Shown piece after piece: positions 45,105 to 53,289 of a stretch of DNA of 64,000 bases. Below the pieces are notes generated by a model. It made no database searches, was not told where the DNA came from, and worked only from the letters and a program-made list of their open reading frames with translations. Numbering within the stretch: the first letter of the stretch is position 1; every line of letters begins with the position of its first letter. Source of the stretch: Planctomycetota bacterium (GTDB lineage Bacteria; Planctomycetota; Planctomycetia; Pirellulales; PNKZ01); the NCBI GenBank assembly GCA_018242585.1, contig JAFEBQ010000025.1:25984-89983 (forward strand), written 5' to 3'. A program made the translations under genes and the position numbers.

Positions 45105-46421
45105 CTAAACCGCGAGCAACTTCGCGGCGCTTGTTTTGAAGATCGTTTGCGCGCGGTCGGGGCCGACCGAGGCGATCTCGACCGGGCGGCCGACGACTTC
45201 GGCAATCCGATCCAGGTAGGCCCGAGCGTTCGCCGGCAAGTCAGCATAGTTCGTGACGTGCGTGATTTCTTCCTCCCAGCCGGGCAATGTTTCGTACACC
45301 GGCACGACGCGTTTCACGTCATCGACGTGACTGGGGAAGGTGGTTATCCGCCGACCGTCCAGATCATAGGCCGTGCAGATTTTCACCTCGGGCGAGGCGC
45401 TGAGCACGTCGAGCAGCATCACCGCCAGGCAATCGGCCCCGCTCAACCGCGCCGTGTAACGGGCTGCCACGGCGTCGAACCAGCCGCACCGCCGCGGACG
45501 GCGCGTGACCGTGCCGTATTCATTCCCGCGATCGCGCAGACGCTGGCCGATGGCGTTGTCTTGCTCGGTCGGAAACGGCCCGCCGCCGACGCGCGTGTTA
45601 TAGGCTTTGATCACGCCGATCACGCGCTGCAAGTAACGTCCCGGCACGCCCGAGCCCGACGAGATGCCGACGCCCGAGCTGTTGCTGCTCGTCACATACG
45701 GATAAGTGCCATGATCGACGTCCAGCAGCGCTCCTTGCGCCCCTTCGAACAGCACGCGCTTGCCGCCTTCCAAGGCGTCGTGCAGCCAACTGGTCGTGTC
45801 GGTCACCATCGGCTTGAGTCGCTCGGCGTAGCCCCGGTATTGTTCGGTGATGGCGGCCGGGTCGAGCGCGGCGAACTTGTCGGAGCCGCCCGCCAGAGTC
45901 GTCAGCCACAGGGTTTTGTCGGCGGCGATCCGCTTGACCCGATCGGCGAAGTCCGGCCGATACAAGTCACCCAGGCGAATCGCCGAGCTGCGGCCAACCT
46001 TGTCGCGGTAGCAAGGGCCAATGCCACGCTGCGTGGTGCCGATGGCCCCCGCGCCCGCGGCCCGGGTCTCTTGCACCCGATCTTCTTCCAAGTGCCAGGG
46101 GAAGATCACGTGAGCACGGTCGCTCAACAGCAGCGAGCGCGTGCAGTCGACGCCGCGTCCGGCCAGCCCGTCGATTTCGCCGAGCAGGCTGTTGGGGTTG
46201 ATCACGACGCCGCCGGTGACGACACATTGCACGTTCGGGCGCAACACGCCGCTGGGGATCAGCGACAGCTTATAGGTCTGGCCATTGGCGACGATCGTAT
46301 GGCCGGCGTTCGCGCCCCCCTGGTAGCGGACGACGACGTCGTGGCGCTCGGTGAGCAAGTCGACGATTTTCCCTTTGGCTTCGTCACCCCATTGCAGCCC
46401 GATCACACACGTTCCTGGCAC
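45105..46421 (-). CDS. purA: Adenylosuccinate synthetase
   Basis: 438 residues from GTG 46419-46421, which has AAAGGG seven bases upstream; a TTG two codons earlier is too close to that site. The P-loop reads GLQWGDEAKGKIVD, where most PurA have GDEGKGK, a Gly-to-Ala change next to the catalytic Asp. Other signatures are NAGHTI, GTTQRGIGPCYRDK and PTEQDNAIGQRLRDRGNEYG. It joins IMP and aspartate with GTP in AMP synthesis. The promoter should lie in the 314-bp divergent gap toward the ligase gene. Confidence 0.95.
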   Translation of the reverse strand: MPGTCVIGLQWGDEAKGKIVDLLTERHDVVVRYQGGANAGHTIVANGQTYKLSLIPSGVLRPNVQCVVTGGVVINPNSLLGEIDGLAGRGVDCTRSLLLSDRAHVIFPWHLEEDRVQETRAAGAGAIGTTQRGIGPCYRDKVGRSSAIRLGDLYRPDFADRVKRIAADKTLWLTTLAGGSDKFAALDPAAITEQYRGYAERLKPMVTDTTSWLHDALEGGKRVLFEGAQGALLDVDHGTYPYVTSSNSSGVGISSGSGVPGRYLQRVIGVIKAYNTRVGGGPFPTEQDNAIGQRLRDRGNEYGTVTRRPRRCGWFDAVAARYTARLSGADCLAVMLLDVLSASPEVKICTAYDLDGRRITTFPSHVDDVKRVVPVYETLPGWEEEITHVTNYADLPANARAYLDRIAEVVGRPVEIASVGPDRAQTIFKTSAAKLLAV

Positions 46422-46735
46422 GAGCAAACCCTTTCGTCACGGCGCAGTGGTTGTTGCGCAATAAAACCGTCGGCAACGGGACCGCGGCGCATGCTACCGC
46501 GCAGGAGGCGGCGCTCGGCGCGTAGCGCCAGCCCGGAGAGTCCCTCGGAAGTCGCCTGGCACAAACCGATTAGTTTAGGACACCGGTGCTTGGCGAACAA
46601 GGTGCGGCGGGGCTGTCGCCCGCGGCCTGCCGAGCCTAAAATTGCCTGAAACCTGGGGTTTTTCTCGCGTTTTGTCCGCTGGCGCTCCGCCGCTGGTCGC
46701 CGGTTCCGTAGCCCTTCACACGCCCGCGTCATTCG
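46422..46735. other. Divergent gap between purA and the lipoate ligase gene
   Basis: It contains an imperfect hairpin GGCGCTCGGCGCGTAGCGCC (about 46510-46529), no gene and no clear promoter boxes. Both genes must be transcribed outward from here. Confidence 0.35.
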
Positions 46736-47455
46736 ATGCAACTGGTCGATCACACTTGTGCCACGCCCGAGGAGAACCTGGCGCTCGACGAAGCGCTGCT
46801 CGACGAGGCCGAGGCCAGCGACGAGCCGCACGAGGTGTTGCGGCTGTGGGAGTCGAACCGGCCGCTGGTTGTCGTCGGCCGCTCGACGCAAGTGGCCGTC
46901 GAGGTGAACAGCGCCGCCTGTGACGCGCGGGGCGTGCCGGTGCTGCGCCGTTCGAGTGGCGGCGGCGCGGTGGTGGCCGGCCCGGGCTGTTTGATGTACG
47001 GCGTGGTGCTCAGTTGCCGGCGGCGGCCCGAGTTGCGCAGTATCGACGCCTGTCACCGGACGGTGATGGAAGCGACGCACGCGGCTTTGGCGCCGCACTT
47101 GTCCGAGATCGCTTTTCGCGGGACGTGCGATCTGGCCTGGCGCGAACAGAAATTCTCGGGGAACAGTCTCCGCTGTCGTCGCGACAACGTGCTGTATCAC
47201 GGGACGCTGTTGTACGACTTCCCGCTGGAGTTGATTGCCGAGTTGTTGGGCAAGCCGCAGCGCGAGCCCGAATATCGACTGCGCCGTTCGCACGCCGAGT
47301 TTGTCACGAACTTGCCACTGGGGCGTGACGTGCTGCGCCAGACGCTGATCCGCGCCTGGCAAGCCGACGAACCGCGCACCGAGTTACCCCTGGCCCGCAT
47401 GCGGCAACTAGTGGCCGAGAAATATTCGGACCCGGCGTGGAATGCGCGGCACTGA
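46736..47455 (+). CDS. LplA-type lipoate/octanoate-protein ligase family protein
   Basis: 239 residues from ATG 46736. The biotin/lipoate A/B ligase fold shows the substrate loop VLRRSSGGGAVVAGPGCLMY (canonical RRxSGGGxVxH, here with Ala-Gly instead of the His), the catalytic-type lysine in REQKFSGNSLR and LYHGTLLYDF. So it is a probable amidotransferase or ligase that attaches lipoyl or octanoyl groups to lysines. The protein lacks the C-terminal LplA accessory domain. The neighbours lipA, lipB and a lipoyl-domain gene on the opposite strand support a lipoate role. Confidence 0.85.
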   Translation: MQLVDHTCATPEENLALDEALLDEAEASDEPHEVLRLWESNRPLVVVGRSTQVAVEVNSAACDARGVPVLRRSSGGGAVVAGPGCLMYGVVLSCRRRPELRSIDACHRTVMEATHAALAPHLSEIAFRGTCDLAWREQKFSGNSLRCRRDNVLYHGTLLYDFPLELIAELLGKPQREPEYRLRRSHAEFVTNLPLGRDVLRQTLIRAWQADEPRTELPLARMRQLVAEKYSDPAWNARH

Positions 47456-47496
47456 CCAGCCGTATTGAGCGGGCAACCGACAGTTAAGCACTTATT

Positions 47497-47670
47497 GCCG
47501 GCGACGCCGGCACACCTCTCCCTTTAAGGGAGAGGTCGCGAGCGCAGCAAAGCGGGTGAGGGTAAACGCGTGGCAGGCCAATCGACGTTGCGCCAACGAG
47601 CGAACCGCTCTGTGCGCAAAGTCGTTTGGCCCGCGACGTCTTGCCCCTCCCCCTCCCTGAAAGGGAGGGG
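47497..47670. repeat. Three hairpins between the convergent ligase and lipoyl-domain genes
   Basis: GCCGGC-GAC-GCCGGC (47497-47511), ACCTCTCCCTT/AAGGGAGAGGT (47514-47536) and CCCCTCCC-TGAAA-GGGAGGGG (47650-47670). None has a good T-tract on either strand. The CTCTCCC-type hairpin with following CGCGAGCGCAGCAAAGCGGG is a common dispersed form; a related one is at 61503. Confidence 0.7.
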
Positions 47671-47715
47671 TGTTTGTCGCGCGCGATGATGAAGGCAAGC
47701 CTGAGAAGGAAACCG

Positions 47716-47967
47716 CTAGCCGTCTTGCGGCGGGCATTCGATTACGCCCAGGATCTGGCCCGTTGTCACCGGGTCTTCTTCGTCGACCAAGATGTCGACC
47801 AGGATGCCGCTGGCCGGAGCGACGACGTCGATGGTCACGCCGTCGGCCAATAGCTCGACGACGCGGTCCCCTTCGGTGATTAGCTCGCCGACTTCGATGT
47901 ACCAAAGGCTGAGCGAAACGGCGTCGAGGCCCAGCCGCGGCACTTCGATATTTACGCGGTCAGCCAT
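47716..47967 (-). CDS. Stand-alone lipoyl/biotinyl-like domain without any lysine
   Basis: 83 residues from ATG 47965-47967, with GAAGG five bases upstream. The sequence is one lipoyl-type domain: WYIEVGELITEGDRVVEL, then VAPASGILVDILVDEEDPV. At the hairpin tip where E2 lipoyl domains have D-K-A the protein reads A-D-G-V (Gly43), and there is no lysine anywhere in the protein, so it cannot be lipoylated or biotinylated on Lys. Its job is therefore unknown: a protein-interaction or scaffold domain, or a decoy. It lies 108 bp downstream of lipA in the same direction. Confidence 0.8.
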   Translation of the reverse strand: MADRVNIEVPRLGLDAVSLSLWYIEVGELITEGDRVVELLADGVTIDVVAPASGILVDILVDEEDPVTTGQILGVIECPPQDG

Positions 47968-48075
47968 CGCGCCCTTCATTTATCGGTAGAGCAACCAAGC
48001 CGGCGGCTCGGCCGCCGTTGTCGGTGGCAGAGCCATCGGCTTGGGCGCACGGCGTCACACTTCAACGAAGCCGCA

Positions 48076-49059
48076 CTACCCCAGCGATTCGGCCATTTCG
48101 CGGGCGTGATAACTCGAACGGACGAACGGCCCGCTGGCCACCTGGGCGAAGCCCATCGCGCGAGCTTGCGCGCCCAACTCGTCGAACTCCTCGGGGGGGA
48201 TATAACGCTCGACCGGCAAATGCTCGGGCGTCGGCTGCAGGTATTGCCCCAGCGTCAGCATCTCGACCCCGTTGGCCAGCAAGTCGGCCAGCGTGTCGAG
48301 CAGCTCGCCCCGCGTCTCGCCCAGGCCCAGCATCAGCCCGCTCTTGGTGCGGACGGCCGAGTTCAAGCGTTTGACCCGCGCGAGCAGTTCGAGCGTCCAG
48401 CGGTAATCGCTCTTGCGCCCCCGCACGGTGCGATAGAGCCTGGGGACGGTTTCGGTATTGTGATTGAACACTTCCGGCGCCGCGGCGACGACGCGCTCGA
48501 TAGCGCCCGGCTTGTCCAAGAAGTCAGGCGTCAGCACCTCGACCGTCGCGCCGGTCTTGGCGCGCACGGCCAGCACGCACTGGTAAAAGTGTTCGGCCCC
48601 GCCGTCGGGCAGATCGTCGCGCGTCACCGAAGTGATTACCACGTGCTTCAGTCCCAGGCGGAAACTCGCTTCGGCCAGCCGCTGGGGTTCATCGAGTGCC
48701 AAGGGTTGCGTCTTGCCTTTGTTCACTGAGCAAAAGCCACACGGCCGCGTGCAGACATTTCCCAGGATCATGAACGTGGCGGTCTTCTGGGACCAACACT
48801 CCATCCGGTTCGGGCACTTGGCCTCGACGCAGACTGTTTCCAGGTTCAACTCGTCGAGCAGCCGATCGGTGTAGAAGTTGGCGTTTCCCAGTGGGACATT
48901 GCGCTTCAGCCAGCGCGGCAAGCGCTGGGGCGACGCCGTGGTCGTGGCTGCTTCATGCTCGTGGCAGCCGCCGCTTTCGTGGCCAGCGCCCGACGAGCAG
49001 CAACCGCCGCTCCCTTGATTGGCGCCACCTTGATTGAGAATGGGCAGACTATCCAGCAC
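48076..49059 (-). CDS. lipA: Lipoyl synthase (radical SAM)
   Basis: 327 residues from GTG 49057-49059. Two Fe-S clusters: the auxiliary one in CVEAKCPNRMECWSQ and the radical-SAM CxxxCxxC in CTRPCGFCSV; the C-terminal RSSYHARE supplies the serine ligand. It inserts two sulfurs into octanoyl groups on lipoyl domains. An additional N-terminal segment (about residues 10-36) is Cys/His/Gly-rich (SGGCCSSGAGHESGGCHEHE), not part of the usual LipA. The start overlaps the end of lipB by 11 bp, so the two are coupled. Confidence 0.93.
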   Translation of the reverse strand: MLDSLPILNQGGANQGSGGCCSSGAGHESGGCHEHEAATTTASPQRLPRWLKRNVPLGNANFYTDRLLDELNLETVCVEAKCPNRMECWSQKTATFMILGNVCTRPCGFCSVNKGKTQPLALDEPQRLAEASFRLGLKHVVITSVTRDDLPDGGAEHFYQCVLAVRAKTGATVEVLTPDFLDKPGAIERVVAAAPEVFNHNTETVPRLYRTVRGRKSDYRWTLELLARVKRLNSAVRTKSGLMLGLGETRGELLDTLADLLANGVEMLTLGQYLQPTPEHLPVERYIPPEEFDELGAQARAMGFAQVASGPFVRSSYHAREMAESLG

Positions 49060-49801
49060 GGGCGGTCACTCCAGGTTGGGCCACGCGCGTGCGCACCAGC
49101 AGCGGATGTCCGGTCAACAGATGATGCCGCGGCGTCTCGAACGCTGCGGCCAGCGACGTGATGATGTGTTGTCGCACCAGGCTCGGCCGCACGCCGCGCG
49201 GACGTTCGGTGGCCAGGCTGCTCATCGCCAGTCCTGTCGCGCGATCAGCGCCGACGCGGCGCACAAGCTGCATGTTGGGATCGACGTTCACGAACGCCCC
49301 GTGATAGGTGACGCCCGAGCGGACTGCCGCGCCAACGGCGGCCAGTTGCCCGCTGCGTCCCCACAGCCCGCGTTGGTCGGCGCGTCGTTCGGTGACAAAG
49401 CCCGCGGCGCGCAGCGCGCCGGCCAGGCCCGCCTCCAGTCGAGTCAGGTAATCGCCCACGGTCCAGCGATGCCAGGCCAGTGGTACGATCGGATAGATTG
49501 CCAGTTGCCCGGGCGCGTGCAGCAGCGCTCCGCCTCCCCGGTTGACCCAGCGAACGTCGAGTTGCAGGCTTTGCAGTTCGTCGGCGTCGAAGTGAATGTC
49601 GGTGCGCGAGCCCTGACGGCCGACGGAAATGCCGCGCGGATGCTCGCAGATCAGCAACGTGATCAGGCCGTCCGAGCGGCCGGCGGTCTCATAGACCAGT
49701 CGTTGTTGCAGCGCCAGGCTCGAAGCAAAGTCGAGCGTTCCCAGCAGGTGGACCATCATGGCGGCCGAGCGATCGGCGGTGGTGGTGTCGGGCGTCGCCA
49801 T
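49049..49801 (-). CDS. LipB-family octanoyltransferase homologue lacking both catalytic residues
   Basis: 250 residues from ATG 49799-49801. The fold is clear: VNRGGGALLHAPGQLAIYPI (RGGxxTxHxPGQ type, His95) and VTYHGAFVNVDPN. In E. coli LipB the catalytic pair is Lys135 in AKICSLG and Cys169 in NPCGYAG. The aligned segments here read SGQLAAVG (Gln152) and VGADRATG, so both are absent; the only cysteine is Cys52. The protein may be inactive, use other residues, or have another role beside the LplA-type ligase. It is the first gene of the minus-strand cluster lipB-lipA-lipoyl domain. Confidence 0.82.
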   Translation of the reverse strand: MATPDTTTADRSAAMMVHLLGTLDFASSLALQQRLVYETAGRSDGLITLLICEHPRGISVGRQGSRTDIHFDADELQSLQLDVRWVNRGGGALLHAPGQLAIYPIVPLAWHRWTVGDYLTRLEAGLAGALRAAGFVTERRADQRGLWGRSGQLAAVGAAVRSGVTYHGAFVNVDPNMQLVRRVGADRATGLAMSSLATERPRGVRPSLVRQHIITSLAAAFETPRHHLLTGHPLLVRTRVAQPGVTARAG

Positions 49802-50084
49802 GCGGGAGTTTGCTAGGGGAAGTGGGGTGAAAAGTTCGCCGCCGCGCGTGCTGTCACAAGTTCACTTAGTTTGGCTCGCCTGGCCCGGGCGTCCCTGGGG
49901 CACGCTTGAGCATTATCAGCGAGCCGAGTACAAAGGATCGGCGCGCGCCAATCGATCAGTCACGTGTACTTTATCACGCCGGAAAAACTGCGGGAAGGGC
50001 GAAGCGCGGGCCTACCGCGGGGCGTGTTTTCGCGGCGCTAAACGGTTGCCGGTTCAAGCCTTCTGCCAGGGGAATGGTCGAGCG

Positions 50085-50573
50085 TTGGCCAAGTCAAATT
50101 CTAAGCCTGAAGACCCGGCGCACGACAACGAGCGCCTGATCGCGCAGAACCGCCGCGCGCGGCACGAGTACGAAGTGATCGACACGCTCGAATGTGGCAT
50201 CGTCCTGGTGGGCAGCGAAGTAAAAAGCCTGCGCAACGGCAAGGTGACCATCGAAGAAGCCTACGCCCAGGTCAAGCTCGGCGAGGTCTGGCTCGTCGGT
50301 TGCGACATACCCGAGTACAAGGAAGCCAACCAGTTCAATCACGAGCCGCGGCGGCAGCGGAAGCTGTTGTTGCACAAGCACGAGTTCGCCAAGTTCGCCC
50401 AGAAGTCGACCCAGCAAGGGATGACGCTGGTGCCGCTGAAGCTGTACTTCAAGAAGGGGCGGGCCAAATTGCTGTTGGGTTTGTGCCGTGGTCGACAACT
50501 GCACGACAAGCGCGAGAAGATGAAGAAGCAAGACACCCAGCGCGACATCGATCGCGCCATGCGTAAGAAATAA
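50085..50573 (+). CDS. smpB: tmRNA-binding protein SmpB
   Basis: 162 residues from TTG 50085, with AGGGGA about 11 bases upstream; this start gives the family's normal length while the open frame extends further upstream. Signatures are IAQNRRARHEYEVIDTLECG, LVGSEVKSLRNGKVTI and the C-terminal RGRQLHDKREKMKKQDTQRD with a basic tail. SmpB brings tmRNA to stalled ribosomes for trans-translation. No tmRNA gene (ssrA) was seen in this window. The ABC transporter ATPase follows after about 60 bp. Confidence 0.94.
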   Translation: MAKSNSKPEDPAHDNERLIAQNRRARHEYEVIDTLECGIVLVGSEVKSLRNGKVTIEEAYAQVKLGEVWLVGCDIPEYKEANQFNHEPRRQRKLLLHKHEFAKFAQKSTQQGMTLVPLKLYFKKGRAKLLLGLCRGRQLHDKREKMKKQDTQRDIDRAMRKK

Positions 50574-50634
50574 CGCGGACGACCTCAAATCGAGTATTCG
50601 GCGAATCGGCCCGAGGCCCTTGGCGAGACCTGAG

Positions 50635-51303
50635 ATGCTCAAACTGTTGAATGTTCGCAAAGGGTTCGCCAATCCCGAGGGGGGAACCCTGCCGATCCTG
50701 GACATCGAACGGTTCGAGATCGCGCCGGCCGAGCAAGTGTTGCTGATGGGGCAAAGCGGCTCGGGCAAGACGACCCTGCTGCATTGCATTGCCGGCTTGG
50801 CGGTTCCGGACGCGGGGGAGATTTGGCTCGACGGGGTGAACATCGTCAAGCTCTCGGAACATCGTCGCGACACCTACCGCGCGACCAAGCTGGGGTACGT
50901 CTATCAGACGTTCAATCTGTTGCCGGGTTTCACGGCGCTGGAGAATGTGCTCTTGGGAATGAGCTTTGGCGGGCAGCATGCTGACCGTGCCCGCGCGCGG
51001 CATTTGCTCGAGCGCGTGGGCCTGGGGCGGCGAACCGATCATCGGCCGGCCATGCTCTCGGTCGGCGAACAGCAGCGCGTGGCCGTGGCCCGGGCGTTGG
51101 CCAATCGGCCCAAGCTGTTGCTGGCCGACGAGCCCACGGCCAGCGTCGATGCTCGGCATCAACAGCAGATTATCGACCTCGTCCGTGATACCTGCCGCGA
51201 GGAGCAAGTGGCGCTGCTCTTGGTCACGCACTCGACGCAGTTGGCCGCGCAGTTTGAGCGCGTCGAACACTTGGATCAATTTAACCGGGCCGTTGCCGTC
51301 TGA
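50635..51303 (+). CDS. ABC transporter ATP-binding protein (LolD/MacB type)
   Basis: 222 residues from ATG 50635; TTG 50620 is an alternative. Walker A GQSGSGKTTLLH, the Q-loop YVYQTFNLL, the signature LSVGEQQRVAVARAL and Walker B LLLADEPTASVDARH are intact, so it should hydrolyse ATP. The family exports lipoproteins, macrolides or peptides. The matching permease is encoded 353 bp downstream in the same direction, with repeat element E10 between the two. Confidence 0.9.
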   Translation: MLKLLNVRKGFANPEGGTLPILDIERFEIAPAEQVLLMGQSGSGKTTLLHCIAGLAVPDAGEIWLDGVNIVKLSEHRRDTYRATKLGYVYQTFNLLPGFTALENVLLGMSFGGQHADRARARHLLERVGLGRRTDHRPAMLSVGEQQRVAVARALANRPKLLLADEPTASVDARHQQQIIDLVRDTCREEQVALLLVTHSTQLAAQFERVEHLDQFNRAVAV

Positions 51304-51340
51304 ATGGAAGCGCGGCGCCACGGCGATAAGGCGAATGCAA

Positions 51341-51593
51341 TTTGAACCGCAAAGACGCAAAGGACGCCAAGAAACACCGAAGAGGATTCGACCACGACGG
51401 CACGACGGACACGACGTAGGAAATGATGAGTGGTGAGTGATGAGTACGATGGGGCAGCGCGCGGGCCTGTGGCCCTGCGGCTAAACCGCGAAGCGTTCTT
51501 CACTTCTCCATCTTTCCCTGTGCCTCCGTGGTGAATACTGCATTTTCTCTGCCTCCTACGTCGTGACCGTCGTGACCGTCGTGGTCGAATTCT
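51341..51593. repeat. Composite repeat element E10 (R1, R3, R6, R4', R3') inside the ABC operon
   Basis: R1 (51341-51375), R3 (51386-51420), R6 (about 51421-51505, with GCGAAGCGTTCTTCAC), a short R4' (about 51520-51537) and R3' (51556-51593). No R1' arm is found. It separates two genes of one transporter, so transcription of the permease must pass through it or restart after it. Confidence 0.82.
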
Positions 51594-51655
51594 TGCCGTC
51601 ATTTCGCCTTGGCGGCTCATCGGATTTCAGAACTTCAAAAGAGTAATCAAGTAAC

Positions 51656-52972
51656 ATGAGTCTGTGGCGAATCGCCTGGAACAGCTTGAAATACCGCCGG
51701 CTGTCGTCGGCACTGACGGCGTTTTCGATGGCGCTCGGCGTGGCGCTGGTCGTCGTGGTGCTGGTCATCTACGCCACCATTCGCTCCTCGTTCGCGCGCG
51801 GCTCCGAAGGTTTTCACCTCGTCGTCGGTCCCAAAGCCGGACGGCTGGAACTGGTGCTGAACGCGATCTTTCATCTGGGGACGCCGCCGGGAAAAATCCC
51901 CTACAGCTATTACAAGGAGTTCCTCCCCGGCGGCAAGTTCGCCAACTACGTGTCGACGGCGGTGCCGATCTGCCTGGGGGACAACTATGAAGGCTTTCGG
52001 GTTATCGGCACGTCGGTCGACTTCTTTCCGGCCGGTACCTTGCCGGGCAAGCCCTATGTGTTGGCCACGGGACGCGCGTTCGAGCCGCAGGGTTACTTCG
52101 AGGCGGTCGTCGGTTCGCAAGTGGCCCGACGCACCGGGCTGAAGGTGGGCAGCGCGTTCGAGCCGACGCACGGACTGGCACACGACGAGATCGGCCACAA
52201 GCACGACGCGTTCAAGGTCGTCGGCGTCCTAGCCCCCACCGGCACGCGCAGCGATTACGCCCTGTTCGTGAACATCGAAGGTTTTTATCTGCTCGATGGC
52301 CATGCCGAGGCGCCCCCCGCGGGCGCACCCAAGCGAGCCAAAGGCGAGCCGCTCCCCGAGGATCAACGGGCGGTGTCGGCCGTGCTGGTCCGTTGCAAGA
52401 TGGACGCCTTTGGCCAGGCGCTGCAGCGCGCCGTGTTCGACGGTCCCGTGGCCCAGGCGGTATTTCCAACTCGCGAGGTGAAGCTGCTGTTCGAGACGCT
52501 GATCGCGCCGATGTTATTTATTTTACTGGCTCTGGCGGTGCTGGTGGTGATCGTGGCCAGTGTGGGGCTGATGGTCAGCATCTATAACTCCATGGCCGAG
52601 CGCCGCCGCGACATCGCCATCATGCGTTCCCTCGGCGCCGGTCGTCGCACGGTGCTGACGGTCGTCTTGCTCGAATCGCTGCTGCTGGCCGCCGTCGGAG
52701 GATTGTGCGGCTGGGCACTGGGGCACGGGCTGATCGGGCTGTTGAGCCCAGTGATCGAGAACTACACCGGCGTGTCGATCCACTTCTGGGAATCGCCACA
52801 GCTTGGGGTGCTCTTGGACCCGAGCACGCGCAGCCGGCTGGGCGATACGCTGGTCCACACGCCGATCGAGTTACTGTTGTTGCCGGTGATCATCGTCGCC
52901 GCGGGCCTGGCCGGATTGCTGCCGGCGGTCACGGCTTATCGCACCGACGTGGCGAAGACGCTGTCGAGTTGA
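51656..52972 (+). CDS. ABC transporter permease (FtsX/MacB type)
   Basis: 438 residues from ATG 51656. One N-terminal membrane helix (LGVALVVVVLVIYATI), a large periplasmic MacB-PCD domain (about 50-270) and three C-terminal helices (LFILLALAVLVVIVASVGLM; TVVLLESLLLAAVGGLCGWA; LPVIIVAAGLAGLLPAV). The phrase YNSMAERRRDIAIMRSLGAG after the second helix is diagnostic of this permease family. It pairs with the upstream ATPase. The substrate is unknown. Confidence 0.9.
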   Translation: MSLWRIAWNSLKYRRLSSALTAFSMALGVALVVVVLVIYATIRSSFARGSEGFHLVVGPKAGRLELVLNAIFHLGTPPGKIPYSYYKEFLPGGKFANYVSTAVPICLGDNYEGFRVIGTSVDFFPAGTLPGKPYVLATGRAFEPQGYFEAVVGSQVARRTGLKVGSAFEPTHGLAHDEIGHKHDAFKVVGVLAPTGTRSDYALFVNIEGFYLLDGHAEAPPAGAPKRAKGEPLPEDQRAVSAVLVRCKMDAFGQALQRAVFDGPVAQAVFPTREVKLLFETLIAPMLFILLALAVLVVIVASVGLMVSIYNSMAERRRDIAIMRSLGAGRRTVLTVVLLESLLLAAVGGLCGWALGHGLIGLLSPVIENYTGVSIHFWESPQLGVLLDPSTRSRLGDTLVHTPIELLLLPVIIVAAGLAGLLPAVTAYRTDVAKTLSS

Positions 52973-52991
52973 AATGACGAAGTAAATGCGA

Positions 52992-53289
52992 TTGAACCGC
53001 AAAGACGCAAGGGGCGCGAAGAAGACGAAAAGAGTTCGACCACGACGACACGACGGTCACGACGTAGGAGGCGGAGAAAACGCGGTTTTCATCACAAGGC
53101 ACAGAGGACACGGAGAAAGACGGGAGAGTGAAGAACGCTTCGCGGTTTAGCCGCATGGTCATAGACTCGCGCGTTGTTCGCAATTACACGTCACTATTTT
53201 TCTTACGTCGTGTCCGTCGTGTCGTCGTGGTCGAATCCCTTTCGTCGTTGTTTTTTGACTCCGTGTCCTCTGTGTCCTCTGTGGTGAAT
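52992..53289. repeat. Composite repeat element E11 (R1, R3, R4, R6, R3', R4')
   Basis: The most complete module string in the window: R1 (52992), R3 (53034-53072), R4 (about 53096-53120), R6 (53129-53155), R3' (53203-53238) and R4' (53258-53287). It ends right at the stop codon of the convergent AlgJ-like gene. Confidence 0.85.

Noticed and set aside
45147..46649. Plus-strand frame of 500 codons opposite purA
   Set aside because: Antisense shadow; PurA motifs are unambiguous on the other strand.
47514..47536. The CTCTCCC hairpin as the terminator of the ligase gene
   Set aside because: No T-tract follows on either strand; the sequence looks like a dispersed palindrome, so it is listed as a repeat.
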